Source: Syngnathus acus
Taxonomy: Eukaryota; Chordata; Actinopteri; Syngnathiformes; Syngnathidae
DNA: 64,000 nucleotides
Assembly (NCBI RefSeq): GCF_901709675.1
Contig: NC_051102.1
Location: forward strand, 1,208,912 to 1,272,911
Direction of reading: 5' to 3'
The notes under the pieces: generated by a model
Database searches by the model: none
Seen by the model: the letters and a program-made list of their open reading frames with translations, nothing else
Told to the model about the DNA's origin: nothing
Made by a program: the position numbers and the translations under genes
Part shown: positions 36,801 to 49,400 of the stretch, one piece after another
Layout of the letters: each line of letters starts with the position of its first letter
Position numbering within the stretch: the stretch's first letter is position 1

Positions 36801-37670
36801 AAAATAACTTCGTGAAATTATTAAATTATAATTAAATATGATTTCATTATATAATGAGTATTTATTGTAATATTGTTATTAATTAAATCAAATACATTAT
36901 GAACATTGAGGCCAAAATTTCCCCTCTCAATATTTCCACACATTGACATGTGATTTAGCGAAGCACACACAGATCCCACAGTATGAAGGGAAATAGTGGC
37001 ACAGTAGCCGCAGCGTCACGGGATGTTTTTCATCAACAATAACAAGGAGACTAGCCACGATTTAAAAGCTGCAAATGTAGTAGACAGATCCTTATAAATA
37101 TAGACCAATCATCTATAGTGCTCTGGAACTCAAACTTGGGCAAAGGTTCACCTTCTGGCCAAAGCATTTATTTAGCATAGCCAGAAAAGATGTGCAGCTG
37201 CAATTGCACATTTAAAATGTGGATGCATATAGTTTATGCTGTATCAGGTTTCCTGCCCAGCCGTGACAAAAATTGAATCTTTTTAAGTGGAACAAACAGC
37301 CCCAGGGCTCGTTGCAGACAAACACGCGCTCTCTTGGCAGTATCTTCACTTGTACTTTGTCTGCTCACATGACAGGTGATAAAAATCGCTTGTCATCTGT
37401 GGTACATTTCAGCAGCAACTGCATGTTGGAAGCAATTCACTTAACTTGAAAAAGTTTTGAAAGACGATCATGTGGGAAATGCAAAATTAAGTAAGGGATA
37501 TGCTGCATTCAAAGTTATCTGGGGTTTTTTCATATGTATATATTAAGAGGAGTAAAAATATTGCTTGAAATTTTAAATTTGAGCTGTCTGATGAGGTAAA
37601 TGCAAAATTGACATTCAATCACATGCTGTTTTGGAGTCAAACAAAATTTCATTCACCCACTAAATGCTCT
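33860..37670. other. Intergenic, no gene seen
   Basis: About 3.8 kb with only short, compositionally biased open frames. Near 35014-35085 'cagggctgtcactattaaa' and 'ttttgacagctctaatt' face each other and could be the ends of a very short hAT-like remnant. No RNA gene was recognised. Confidence 0.55.
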
Positions 37671-37671
37671 A

Positions 37672-39289
37672 CAGTGGAGAGAACAAGTATTTGATACACT
37701 GCTGATTTTTCAGGTTTTCCCACTTGCAAAGCATGTAGAAGTCTGTAATTTCTATCATAGGTACTCTTCAACTGTGAGTGATGGAATCTAAAACAAAGAT
37801 CCAGAAAATCACATTGTATGATTTTTAAATAATTCATTAATTTCCATTTTATTGCAGGAAATAAGTATTTGATACATCAGAAAAACAGAACTAAATATTT
37901 GGTGCAGAAACCTTTGTTTTCAATTACAGAGATCAGACGTTTCCTGTAGTTCTTGACCAGGTTTGCACACACTGCAGCAGGGATTTTGGCCCGCTCCTAC
38001 ATACAGATCTCCAGAGCCTTCAGGTTTCGGGGCTGTCGCTGGGCCACACGGACTTTAAGCTCCCTCCAAAGATTCTCTATTGGATTCAGGTCTGGAGACT
38101 GGCTAGGCCACTCCAGGACCTTGAGATGTTTCCTACGGAGCCACTCCTTAGTTGCCCTGGCTGTGTGTTTTGGGTCGTTGTCATGCTGGAAGACCCAGCC
38201 GCGACCCTCGGTCTCCCTCGGTCTGGGGCACCATGCAAGATCTCACCTCGTGGAGCATCAATGATCATGAGGAAGGTGAGGAATGAGCCCAGAACTACAC
38301 GGCAGGACCTGGTCAATGACCTGAATAGAGCTGGGACCACAGTCTCAAAGAAAACCATCAGTAACACACGAGGCCGTCAAGGATTAAAATCCTGCAGTGC
38401 ACACAAGGTGCCCTTGCTCAAGTCAAGGCATGTCTAGGCCCGTCTGAAGTTTGCAAATGACCATCTGGATGATCCAGAGGAGGAATGGGAGAAGGTCATG
38501 TTGTCTGATGAGACAAAAATAGAACTTTTTGGTTTAAACTCCACTCGTCGTGTTTGGAGGAAGAAGAATGATGAGTAAAACCCCAAGAACACCATCCCAA
38601 CTGTGAAGCATGGCGGTGGAAACATCATTCTTTGGGGATGCTTTTCTGCAAAGGGAACAGGACGACTGCACCGTATTCAGGGACGGCTGGATGGGGCCAT
38701 GTATCGAGAGATCTTGGCCAACAACCTCCTTCCCTCAGTAAGAGCATTGAAGATGGGTCGCGGCTGGGTCTTCCAGCATGACAACGACCCAAAACACACA
38801 GCCAGGGCAACTAAGGAGTGGCTCCATAGGAAACATCTCAAGGTCCTGGAGTGGCCTAGCCAGTCTCCGGAACTGAATCCAATAGAGAATCATTGGAGGG
38901 AGTTTAAAGTCCGTGTGGCCCAGCGACAGCCCCGAAACCTGAAGGCTCTGGAGGAGATTTGTATGGAGGAGTGGGCCAAAATCCCTGCTGCAGTGTGTGC
39001 AAACCTGGTCAAGAACTACAGGAAACGTCTGATCTCTGTAATTGCAAACAAAGTTTTCTGCACCAAATATTAAGTTCTGTTTTTCTGATGTATCAAATAC
39101 TTATTTCCTGCAATAAAATGGAAATTAATTATTTAAAAATCATACAATGTGATTTTCTGGATTTTTGTTTCAGATTCCATCACTCACAATTGAAGAGTTC
39201 CTATGATATAAATTACAGACTTCTACATGCTTTACAAGTGGGAAAACCTGAAAAATCAGCCGTGTATCAAATACTTGTTCTCCCCACTG
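37672..39289 (+). mobile_element. Palindromic Tc1-like element, family C
   Basis: TA-flanked ends begin CAGTGGAGAGAACAAG. The plus-strand transposase half at 38603-39073 contains '[15 protein letters not shown]', '[14 protein letters not shown]', '[13 protein letters not shown]' and the end '...NKVFCTKY'. A damaged upstream part at 38270-38600 includes '[12 protein letters not shown]'. The left 535 bp (37672-38206) is the reverse complement of the right 535 bp (about 38757-39289), including about 300 bp of transposase coding sequence. The usual 5' part of the element, with most of the DNA-binding domain, has been replaced, so the element is a long imperfect hairpin and non-autonomous. Confidence 0.85.
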
Positions 39290-39658
39290 TATAGTGAACA
39301 AGGAAATCTATTACCAAAGGTCGAGCCATTGGCTGCTAGTGTATATCGCAGATTAACACACACGAGAGAAGGAGGGAGCATGATAATTGAATTTGAATGC
39401 AAGTCAAGTTTTAAATGAGGGGAAATTTTTGATTAGGTCATTTTCTCATTATATTGCGCTGCAGTTTCAATGTTGTTGTCCTGTGACATGCTTGGTGTGT
39501 GACTTTGGAGGTGGGAGACGAAGACGGGCAGAAATCCATACTAAGGGGAGAAAGAAGTCTGGTTGTGAGAAAAGATGTATATAAGTAAGCAATTCAGATA
39601 ATGGAAGGAAAAAAAATTATAAAAACATAATGCAGACAGGATCTGTTGAGGTAACATT

Positions 39659-41721
39659 CAAAGTCAAAGTCTGTTTTATTGTCAATTTCTTCACATGCCA
39701 AGACACACAAAGAGATCGAAATAACGTTCCCACTATCCCACGGTGACAAGACAGTACACAATATACACACAAGTAAACAACACAAAAAAATAAAATAAAA
39801 AAACTAATAAAAACAAGAAGGCACAAACAATGAATAAATAAGAGTGATGAATAAATAATAAATAAACAAATAACACAATAAAAAAGAGGAGTAAAAATGG
39901 AGCAAATGTGCATACAGCAGACAGTCAGAATATAGCGCAAAAGTACAGGACGCTACGCAGAAGGGGGGAGAGAGTTCAGGATCCTAACAGCCCGGAGAAT
40001 GAAGCTGTTGGTGAGTCTGGTGGTGCGGGAGCGCAGGCTCTTGTACCTCTTCCCAGAGGGCAGAAGATCGAACAAAGAGTGAGCGGGGTGACTCACATCA
40101 CTCACAATCGTGGTCGCTTTGCGGGTGAGATGGGAGGTGTCCTTCAGGGAGGGGAGTGAAGCACCAATAATCTTACCAGCCATGTTCACTATGCGCTGCA
40201 GGGCCTTCATGTTGTATTCAGTGCAGCTACCACCCCAAACAGCGATACAACTGGAGAGGACGCTCTCAATGGTGCCACGGTAGAATGTCGTCATGACGGC
40301 CGGAGGAGCACTTGCTCGCCTGAGTTTCCGCAGGAAGTACAGGCGGCGCTGAGCTTTCTTTGCCAGTGATGCGGTGTTGGCGGACCAGGAGAGGTCCTCA
40401 CTGATGTGCACCCCCAGGAATCTGGTGCTGCTCACTCTTTCCACCACAGCACCGTCGATGGTCAGCGGCAGGTGTGGCGTGTGACCCCTCCGGAAGTCAA
40501 CAACAATTTCCTTGGTCTTGTTGACGTTCAGCAGGAGGTTGTTGTCCCTGCACGACGCGGTCAGAAGGTCAACCTCCAACCTGTACTGAGACTCGTCGCC
40601 CTTGGTGATGAGACCCACCAGAGTCGTGTCGTCAGCAAACTTTACTATGCGGTTGTCGCTGGAGGTTGCAGTGCAGTCATGCGTCAGCAGGGTGAAGAGC
40701 AGCGGACTGAGCACGCAGCCTTGGGGGGCCCCCGTGCTCAGCGTGATGCTGGCGGAGATTTTGTCGCCAACACGTACCACCTGAGGCCTCTGACAGAGAA
40801 AGTCCAGTAGCCAGTTGCAGAGGTAGGTACTGAGGCCCAGCTTGTCGAGTTTGCAGATGAGTCGTTGTGGCACAATGGTGTTGAAGGCAGAACTGAAGTC
40901 CACAAACAGCAATCTCACGTACGAGTCCCTTCTCTCCAGGTGGGTGAGGGCCGAGTGGAGGGCAGAGCAGATGGCATCCTCAGAGGACCGTTTGGCTCGG
41001 TACGCAAACTGGAAGGGGTCTATGGTGGGGGGGAGAATGGATCTGATGTGCTCCATGACAAGCCGCTCAAAGCACTTCATGATGATGGGCGTCAGTGCCA
41101 CGGGGCGGTAGTCATTGAAGCAGGACGGAGCAGGTTTCTTCGGCACAGGTACGATGGTGGCAGCCTTGAAACACGAAGGGACAATGGCCTGCTGCAGGGA
41201 AATGTTAAAGATGTCCGTGAAGACACCCGTCAGCTCCCCAGCGCAGTCCTTCAGCGCCCGACCTGGGATGTTGTCAGGGCCCGCCGCCTTACGGGTGTTG
41301 ATAGAGGCAAGCGCCCTCCTCACGCTGTTGGCAGAGAGGCACAGGGGCTGCTCGTGTGGAGGGGGAGTGGTCTTCAGCGGGCAAGTGCTGTTCTGAGCAT
41401 CGAAGCGAGCATCGAAGCGAGCAAAGAAGCGGTTAAGATCGTTGAGCAGACGGACGTCGCCCTCACAGCTCTGCGCGGGCTTGTAGTCCGTGATGGTCTG
41501 AATGCCCTGCCAAAGGCTCCGCGCGTCCCTGCTGTCCTTGAAGTGGGCGGTAATCTTGCAAAAGAACGCCCCTTTCGCTTCCTTGATGCCCCGGGACAGG
41601 TCGGCCCTTGCTGTCCTCAAGCCAGCCTCATCCCCCGCTCTGAAGGCTTTGTCCCTGGCCCTCAGCAGCCTGAGGACAGCCCCTGTCAGCCATGGCTTCC
41701 AGTTAGCCCGAGTGACGATGG
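39659..41721 (-). mobile_element. 5'-truncated LINE (L2/CR1-like) with intact RT frame
   Basis: A minus-strand open frame of 599 codons (41752-39953) carries reverse-transcriptase blocks: 'DYRPVALTPI', 'FQFAYRAKRS', 'LFVDFSSAFNTI', 'STGAPQGCVLSPLLF' and the catalytic 'KFADDTTL'. It ends with the 'SLFDLLPSGKRYKSLRSRT' tail seen in fish L2/CR1-type elements. The first 10-15 residues are genomic flank. The endonuclease and ORF1 are absent, so it is 5'-truncated but otherwise undamaged. ACATT on both sides (39654-39658, 41722-41726) is a possible target duplication. The 3' UTR (39659-39950) ends at 'caaagtcaaagtctg'; a second copy of that 3' end is at 54308-54690. The clade is uncertain. Confidence 0.85.
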
Positions 41722-42489
41722 ACATTGACGATAAATATATGTCAAATAGCACAGAAATAAATCTTTACAGCATTATTATTATTTTTTTAATACCAAGCCT
41801 GCATCCGTGTGTGGTTGTAAAAAAGGTCAGCGCCATGGGCTTGGCCGCAAGCTCACCGCAACCGCGGCAGGGTTGTCCAATATGTCAGCACCTCGCTTAG
41901 TGTTTTGTGCAGGCCCCCACATAACAGACACTAAAGGGAAAGTTAACTTCTTTTAAACAGACATGCGTGTTTTTTAGGCTGCAGTTGATTACAGACATTT
42001 TTGCACATAGTGTCCAAATGAACTAATTTGGAAGCAGGTGAAGATAGAGCAGATGGAGCAGGGCGTGTTCCCATGCCTTCAGCTGGAAGGCAGGCTCTAG
42101 TTTTCAATATTTATTTGATCTACTTGGTGATTTATTTTTTCATTCATTCAAATTTGGCAGCCATAATCGTCTTTGTGTTGTGTCCAAGTCTTTTTTTGTG
42201 GTCCCGTCACAGGGTCTTGAATCACTCTCTATTCAATGAATCAAACACAACCACATGATTACGTTTGTGTAAAAGCTAATACTGTTGTGAAATTTCTCTG
42301 TGCCGATTATTTTGTTATTTAGGGACACATGGCTACTTGTGAGATAGACGGAGTTTGTAGTTTTCCATTCTCCTGTTCATTTTTATTTGTTTACCAAATA
42401 GCTAATAACCATATCTAATTGTTCATGTTTTTTATCCTCATCAATTTTCACATGAGAATAATCTAGCATTCCAACAGGAGTGCATAGAG

Positions 42490-42610
42490 CAGGGGTCTCT
42501 AACTCCAGTCCTCGGGGGCTGCATTCCTACATGTTTTCCAAGTTTCCCTCGTTAAACACACCTGATTCAAATGATCAGTTCATCCTCACGTTCTGCAGGA
42601 GCCTGATGTT
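42490..42610. repeat. Dispersed repeat fragment ('ctaactccagtcctcggggg')
   Basis: The start 'caggggtctctaactccag' and the body '...cacacctgattcaaatgat' match a repeat frequent in fish genomes, probably the end of a hAT-like DNA element. Only one end is recognised here. Confidence 0.5.
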
Positions 42611-43109
42611 TTTAGCCTACAAGCGCATTTAGTCTCTAGTCTGCAGTCTGTAGGGGCAAATGGTGTCCTTATTGTCTCCGAAAATGAGAAAAAGAAAGAG
42701 ACATGGAGATGGTTAAGGGACGGAAGAGATATAATAAGGGCCAGACAGAATTGGAGAACATATGCGTCACACACATACCCTGATTGTGAAAAGGTTCCGA
42801 TGCTGTGGAATGTCTAAATGAAAGCAGAATGCAGTGATGTGAAAAGCGTTTTAAAGCAACTCAACGTGCTCAACCTGGCTGATTATGCTGTGAAACAACC
42901 AAATAAAATCATTCCATAGGTGGAATGATACATTTTTAACAAGTGATAGAATGATCTCAATCCCTATGAATCATTAAAAGGCTATGTTTATAGATAATTG
43001 CTTTAAAATCCTCCATTTGTGTTTTATCAAAAACATTCTCAATGCAAACGTGTAAGGAATTCATGCACTCAAAGAAAAATACACCATATAAGACTCAGGC
43101 CAACAGAGG

Positions 43110-43111
43110 AT

Positions 43112-43142
<31 letters not shown>

Positions 43143-43215
43143 TTTGTCTAATTATTTATTTATTTATTTACTTTTTTTACTCAATATAATGAAATATTTA
43201 CTTATTTATTTGCTT
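43110..43215. repeat. (TTTA)n microsatellite
   Basis: TTTA units, interrupted near 43145 and 43170, followed by a duplicated 'tttttactcaatataatga' segment. Confidence 0.9.
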
Positions 43216-44179
43216 TTATTTTTTTACTCAATATAATGAGAGCTTTTGATGTTTTCAATGTGTGAACAGTCCACCTTTTCAACCTTGTAGAAATGAAAGG
43301 TCAAAAGGACTTGAAGAGGCTGAGCGCACTAAAATCAATGGATGGAGACACTTGCCCAATGAAGCTTCATTTATGGATGTAATAAAGTGTCAAGTCATTA
43401 TCCCTGCAGGGCAAAGGTCAACTGCCCACTTGTGACCCTTTGAAGGCACACTGCATATTAGTGCTGGGGGAGGGGGGGGGGTAATTTAATTTAAGGTTGT
43501 TGTCTTGCCGCTGACGGCAATAAAGCCGAAACAACAGCAAACTTTGTAACGTGGGAATCCGTAAAATAATGTCTTTCGAGGACATAAATGCACATCATAA
43601 AGGTATTTGTCCAACATGGAATATAAGAGAATCACCCTTTAGATAGAATAGAAAATGAGTGTGAGATGTTTGGGCGTCTCAATGTGCCCTCGAAATTTCT
43701 CAACAGAAGAGATTGAGCAACATTGTTTTTTTGCACGTTAGACTTCTATTTTGTTTAATGACACTCCGAGAAATAAAGTAATCTACTTGCTATATTGAAC
43801 AAAGGTCTCAATTAATGGAGGGTGTCTAATGGCTGCTGGGCTGAAGGCCAGCTCACAAGGCTCATCAACTGAAACATTAGACCTCACGCTGGAATGGTGA
43901 TGCGTATTTCACTGAAGGCTTTAACAGGTAATGTGAATCATCTGTAGTGGTTCTGACATTCAGCAGACGGAACAAAGCACCCTCAAATCACACAGAGTGA
44001 ATATCTTTGGATTAACTTTATTTGGCTTCCAATCCGAGTTTTCACACACATTGGAATGTTAAGTATTCTCCACCCACAGTGAAGCTGGAACGTGTGCTTT
44101 TATAAAAAAATAGAGGGATTTGTAAATTGGACCAAATACCAGTCAATTTTGGTAAAAAAAAAAAAAAAAAAAACGTTAG

Positions 44180-44831
44180 CTATTTAGGTATGAAGTTGAA
44201 AATAAACGGAAGTTTACATTTCAGCACCGCCTTCAGCGTAACAAACACTCAAAAGTACAAAAGAAGAGTTTTCCGGTCAGAGCAAGCTCCAATTAAATCT
44301 CTGCAGGGTGTTCTGAAGAAAACCGAGAACAACAGAATCCCTCACAAGCTGCCAAAGAAACAGGAAGAAAATTAAGTCGAAAGGTACCTTACTTACAAAT
44401 ACAATGCTAGATTATTCCATACAGTATTTTTTTGCCCTTTTAATATCTATCTGTTGAAATGTAGAAAATGACACAAGTGAATTGTGACTTTTTCTTTGAA
44501 AAAAATAACTTGTGAACATCCTGTTGGCCTTCCTCTGTCTTCCTCCACGCCTCTAGATAAAACAAGGAGTGGTCGAGGGGCAGCTGACTGAACTCACAGA
44601 GACTCAGCCAGTACTGGACAGAAGAGGATGAGATGACTTAGGAGCAGATGTGGAGGTTGACCTGGACCGTATTCCCAAAGAGGCAAAACGCCGTGGGAGA
44701 TGACTACGCTGTCACTTCAGGAGCAGCTTCCCTTCAATTTGGGAATTTATCTCTGTTGTGAGAGGCTCACAAGGGGACATCTGATCTGAGAACTACATAT
44801 TCTGGATCATTTCTACTTCAATAAAGAGCAA
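44180..44831 (+). other. ednrb: Candidate 5' UTR exons of ednrb
   Basis: 44557-44831 has a good acceptor (ctgtcttcctccacgcctctag at its left; 20-base core cttcctccacgcctctag) and a donor (CAA|gtaagt) at its right. It contains no long frame and lies about 1.5 kb upstream of the acceptor at 46373 that precedes the ednrb start codon. A further possible donor (AAAG|gtacct) is at 44386, so a first exon could lie just upstream. This is inferred from splice signals alone. Confidence 0.35.
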
Positions 44832-45132
44832 GTAAGTCAGAGTTTTGATCACGGGCAGGGTTAGAACATTTGACATACTTCCTTATTGTATTGAGGATTG
44901 GATAGTTTGTGACATTAAAGATCCAGTCGAACAGTGCAAGGTTTGTGAGCGGATAGACAGAGAGAATGGAGCAAAAATAAAACAGAGCAACAGTAGATTA
45001 ATTAAGTAGATTAATACAATATATGACTACTGTAACATTAGCAGTTATGTCCTTAACTGTGGAAGAGGGTCAGTGCCACACCCTGTACAAAATAAACAGA
45101 ACTAGTCTAGAACCAAGACAGGACAGGATACA

Positions 45133-45372
45133 GGTTAGGTTAGGTTAGGTTAGGTTAGGTTAGGTTAGGTTAGGTTAGGTTAGGTTAGGTTAGGATAGGA
45201 TAGGATAGGATAGGATAGGATAGGATAGGATAGGATAGGATAGGATAGGACAAGCTAGGATAGGATAGGACAGGATAGGACAGGATAGGATTGGATATGA
45301 CGGGATAAGACAGGACAGGACAGGATTGGATATGATGGGACAGGACAGGACAGGACAGGACAGTGGAGTGAA
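45133..45372. repeat. Pentanucleotide arrays (GGTTA)n then (GGATA)n
   Basis: Twelve perfect GGTTA units (45133-45192) pass directly into GGATA units (45193 to about 45250), then into degenerate 'ggacaggata/ggacaggaca' units to about 45372. The first part equals (TTAGG)n, the arthropod-type telomere motif. Minus-strand frames rich in 'LSCPILSYP' are repeat artefacts. It lies between the candidate 5' UTR exons and the coding part of ednrb. Confidence 0.95.
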
Positions 45373-46416
45373 CCAGGCGGTGCTACAAGACTTTTGGATA
45401 GGGAACCTTGAATACAAATGAGAGGACAGTCCAGGCAGTTTACATACCGGATCACATGACTCATGCATGGAAGTCTTCTGGTGTATGAGAGGGAAGGATT
45501 CCCAATCAGAGCCCAGAAACATGTTGCCAACCAGCTGCTCCACCAGCCCACCGCCGTAGGAGAGCGAGACTCTAAATTGATTACTTAAGGAGCTTGCGGT
45601 GGAAGTTAGGATTCGTCTTGTGACTGCCTTGTAAAGATAATGTGACTAACTGACAATTAATTGACTACTATGCTGTCCAATTGTTTAGAGTGATTCATAA
45701 TGCTTAATTTGTATTTTATTTGTTTACACTGTGTCATGTCATTCAGCCTTGTTCTTTATTAAGAGTTGTCAACAATATCAATTTGAAAAGGAGTGGAAAG
45801 TTTCAAAATAAATTTTGACTTATACCCAAATTTTAGTCGGTTGACGACAACTTTTTTGTTTTGAAATGTAATCACATAACTATACTGAAATCAGAATTAA
45901 TCATATATTTTTCACCTGTTTTCTTTAAAAAAAAAAAAAGATTTTTTTTTTTGAAAAATCCCATGTATCAATAACGTTACCATAAAAAAACATTTTTGTT
46001 AAATAGCTTCCACATACTGCTTTCCTGACAAACAAATGCTACTATTTTAGCAATTGCCCATGATGGTAATTTAGTACAGCTGTGGAACAAAACTTCCATA
46101 TAGTGCTGGTCTGATTTGCAGGGAATTTGTTGACTGTCATTGTTTTAACAGGGCTCAATGGATGTGGTCTTCTGGGCCCACTGTTTCTCTCTTTCTCTAT
46201 TGATTGTTTGGGAAAAAAATACCACTTCACCTTTTACATAGTCTATAAACAGCCACTGCAGCACTGCAGCACTGCAGTTTGTCAGTTTGTGTATACAAGG
46301 TGAAATGTTCGTTTTATGTGAATCTGTCAAATAAAACTAGCAACTAAAGTCTGCACCATTTGTTCTTTCTCAGTTTTAGGCAAAGAGGATCAGGTCAAAA
46401 TTCATCAAACGCCAGG

Positions 46417-49400
46417 ATGAAGCCTCTTTACAATTTGGGCTTACTCCTGCTGGGCCTTCATTTCCTGACTGTCAGCGGGCAGCTGGAACCCAAAAACCAA
46501 ATGCCCCCTGACCCTGTTACTGCTACCCAAAGACGTGGGCTCGTTGAGCGGGACGTGCAGGGTCCGGTGAGGCCCAACATCACAATGCCGCGCCGACGAA
46601 TGCCCCCCATGTGTAGTGCGCCCACAGAAATCCGTGACACATTCAAGTACATCAACACGGTGGTGTCCTGCTTGGTGTTTGTTGTGGGCATCATCGGAAA
46701 CTCCACGCTCTTAAGGATCATCTATAAGAACAAATGCATGCGGAATGGGCCAAATATCCTAATCGCCAGTCTGGCTCTCGGAGACCTGCTACACATCATC
46801 ATCGGCATTCCCATTAACGTTTACAAGGTCAGTTTAAAGGTCATCTGGAATTCAAACTAATATTTTGGCTGAGTTTTGGACTCACATGACAAGCCCACCC
46901 ATACCCAAAAGGTACATACTTTATTAATGTTATTATTTCCACTGGTTCCTGAGCCCCTTGATTTCCCATTATGTCTGGCATGTTAATATGTGAATGTTTG
47001 GAATATTTTTTAATGTGTGTATTATGCAAGCGAAAAATGATTGAAATGAGAGGGGGAAAAGGTTGTCAAAACAATGTCGGGTGGGACGGGTCCATATGAC
47101 TCCAATTGACCTCAAGTCGTGTCACAGGGTTACTGTACCTTTACAGCCAGAAGGGCTTTGCTGTCTGACAAAAACATGACTGAGTTTTTTTTTCTAAAGC
47201 CATTAACCCTGACCAGAATAAAGAGATTATTACTTTTATGTCCACTGAAACCAATAAACTGAGCTTCACGCATGTCTATTGTGAACTGCATGCCTGAAGC
47301 TGGGAAAAAAAACAAAAGAGAATTTGCTTCATGGTTGAATTGTGACTGCTGAACTCTCTCCGTCCCTCCCTCCAGCTCCTAGCAGAGGATTGGCCTTTTG
47401 GGGTGGCTCTGTGTAAGGTGGTGCCATTTGTCCAGAAAGCCTCGGTGGGGATCACAGTGCTGAGTCTGTGTGCGCTGAGTATAGACAGGCAAGTTTTATT
47501 GTTAGCCCCTGCGTCCTGTTTCTCATCTAAGCCTATATTTTCATTTCCTCATGTGTTAAGCATCAGTGCTAAGGGCTTTGACAAGAACCTTGTCCAAGTG
47601 CAGAACTTTAAAATGACACATCTGACCTCTTTGCAAATGTTTGCAGAGCTGTGATGGATTTCTGTGTTATTATAAGGTGGATGGACTGAATGTTTAGCTT
47701 ATTTTTTGAACGATACCTGCTACAGAGGAATACATATTAATATATGAAAAAGAAGATATATATCCATATAGATATTGATACAGTGATATAGATGTAGATA
47801 TATAGATTTCGTGCTGCCTAATCACTTTTCAGGAGAGCCCAAAATCGTGCATATTTGTTCTACTAAAGCTTATAAACATCAAATCTCTAGATCTACAGTG
47901 GGAAGAACAAGTATTTGATACACTGCTGATTTTTCAGGTTTTCCCATTTGCAAAGCATGTAGAAGTCTGTAATTTCTGTCATAGGTACTCTTCAACTGTG
48001 AGTGATGGAATCTAAAACAAAAATCCAGAAAATCACGTTGTATGATTTTTAAATAAATAATTTCCATTTTATTGCATGAAATAGTAATTGATACATCAGA
48101 AAAACAGAACTTAATATTTGGTGCAGAAACCTTTGTTTGCAATTACAGAGATCAGACGTTTCCTGTAGTTCTTGACCAAGTTTGCACACACTGCAGCAGG
48201 GATTTTGGCCCACTCCTCCATACAGATCTCCTCCAGAGCCTTCTGGTTTCAGGGCTGTCGCTGGGCCACGTCTGATTTCTGTAATGGCATATATTGCGAG
48301 TCTAGAGACTTTATCCAAACATCACTTACACAAGTTGTTTTGGTGAACTCATGTGATTGATCCTTCAGATATCGTGCCGTGACTTCATGGAGCCGAATCA
48401 AAGGGATCGGTGTTCCGAAGTGGATGGCCATTGAGATTGCACTCATCTGGATATTATCCATCATCCTGGCTGTGCCCGAGGCAGTTGCTTTTGACATGAT
48501 CACTATGGACTACAAAGGAGAACGTTTGAGAATCTGTTTATTGCACCCCATGCAGAAAACAGACTTTATGAGGGTAAGCTGATACACACAGAGAAGTCAA
48601 CCAGTGCATGATCTGGAGATATGTCATGATGTCACCTAAGTCAAGAACGCTGTGACAGCTTCCAGGTTAGCACGAGGTCAAAAAGAGCTTACTGAAGCGT
48701 GTATCGCTGATTTTTGGCACAAAATATTCTCCTATGCAAATCTAGGTTCACGTGTTCAAGTTATTCTTTTTGAACGTAGGTGTCAAACTCAAGGCCTGGT
48801 GGCCAGATACGGCCCACCACATCATTTTATGTGGCCCGAGAAGACAAATTGTGACTTTGTGTCAAGACTGAATTAATAATTGAACTCTTTTAAATAATAC
48901 AGATATTACAAGCAATTTTTATTACCATTATTCTTTTTAAATATTTGAACAGTTTTTACTCCTCTCTGATTTCAAAACTAGTGATTCATCAATTTGTTGT
49001 GTAGCCTATACTTGCGTTGACAGTTACAGTGCCTTGCGAAAGTATTCGGCCCACTTGAACCTTTCAACATTTTGCGACATTTCAGGCTTCAAACATAAAG
49101 ATATAAAAGTTTAATTTTTTGTCAAGAATCAACAACAAGTGGGACACAATCGTGAAGTGGAACAAAATTTATTGGATAATTTAAACTTTTTTAACAAATA
49201 AAAAACTGAAAAGTGGGGCGTGCAATATTATTCGGCCCCCTTGCGCTAATACTTTGTAGCGCCATCTTTTGCTGCAATTACAGCTGCAAGTCGCTTGGGG
49301 TATGTCTCTATCAGTTTTGCACATCGAGAGACTGGAATACTTGCCCATTCTTCCTTGCAAAACAGCTCGAGCTCAGTGAGGTTGGATGGAGAGCGTTTGT

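Larger units (their letters stand above)
41727..44180. other. Intergenic, no gene seen
   Basis: No coding evidence. Contains a dispersed repeat at 42490-42610, TTTA repeats at 43110-43215 and a G run near 43470. Open frames are short and low in complexity. Confidence 0.55.

Noticed and set aside
40406-41728. Plus-strand frames of 134 and 287 residues
   Set aside because: Antisense to the LINE reverse transcriptase; GC-rich composition keeps the other strand open.
44127-44375. 82-residue frame as a gene
   Set aside because: Starts in an A run and has no domain; better explained as part of possible ednrb 5' UTR sequence.
45133-45192. Interstitial telomere
   Set aside because: The motif is TTAGG, not the vertebrate TTAGGG, and it grades into GGATA units, which favours a simple pentanucleotide satellite.
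45190-45551. Minus-strand frames rich in LSCPILSYP
   Set aside because: Translation of pentanucleotide repeats, not a protein.
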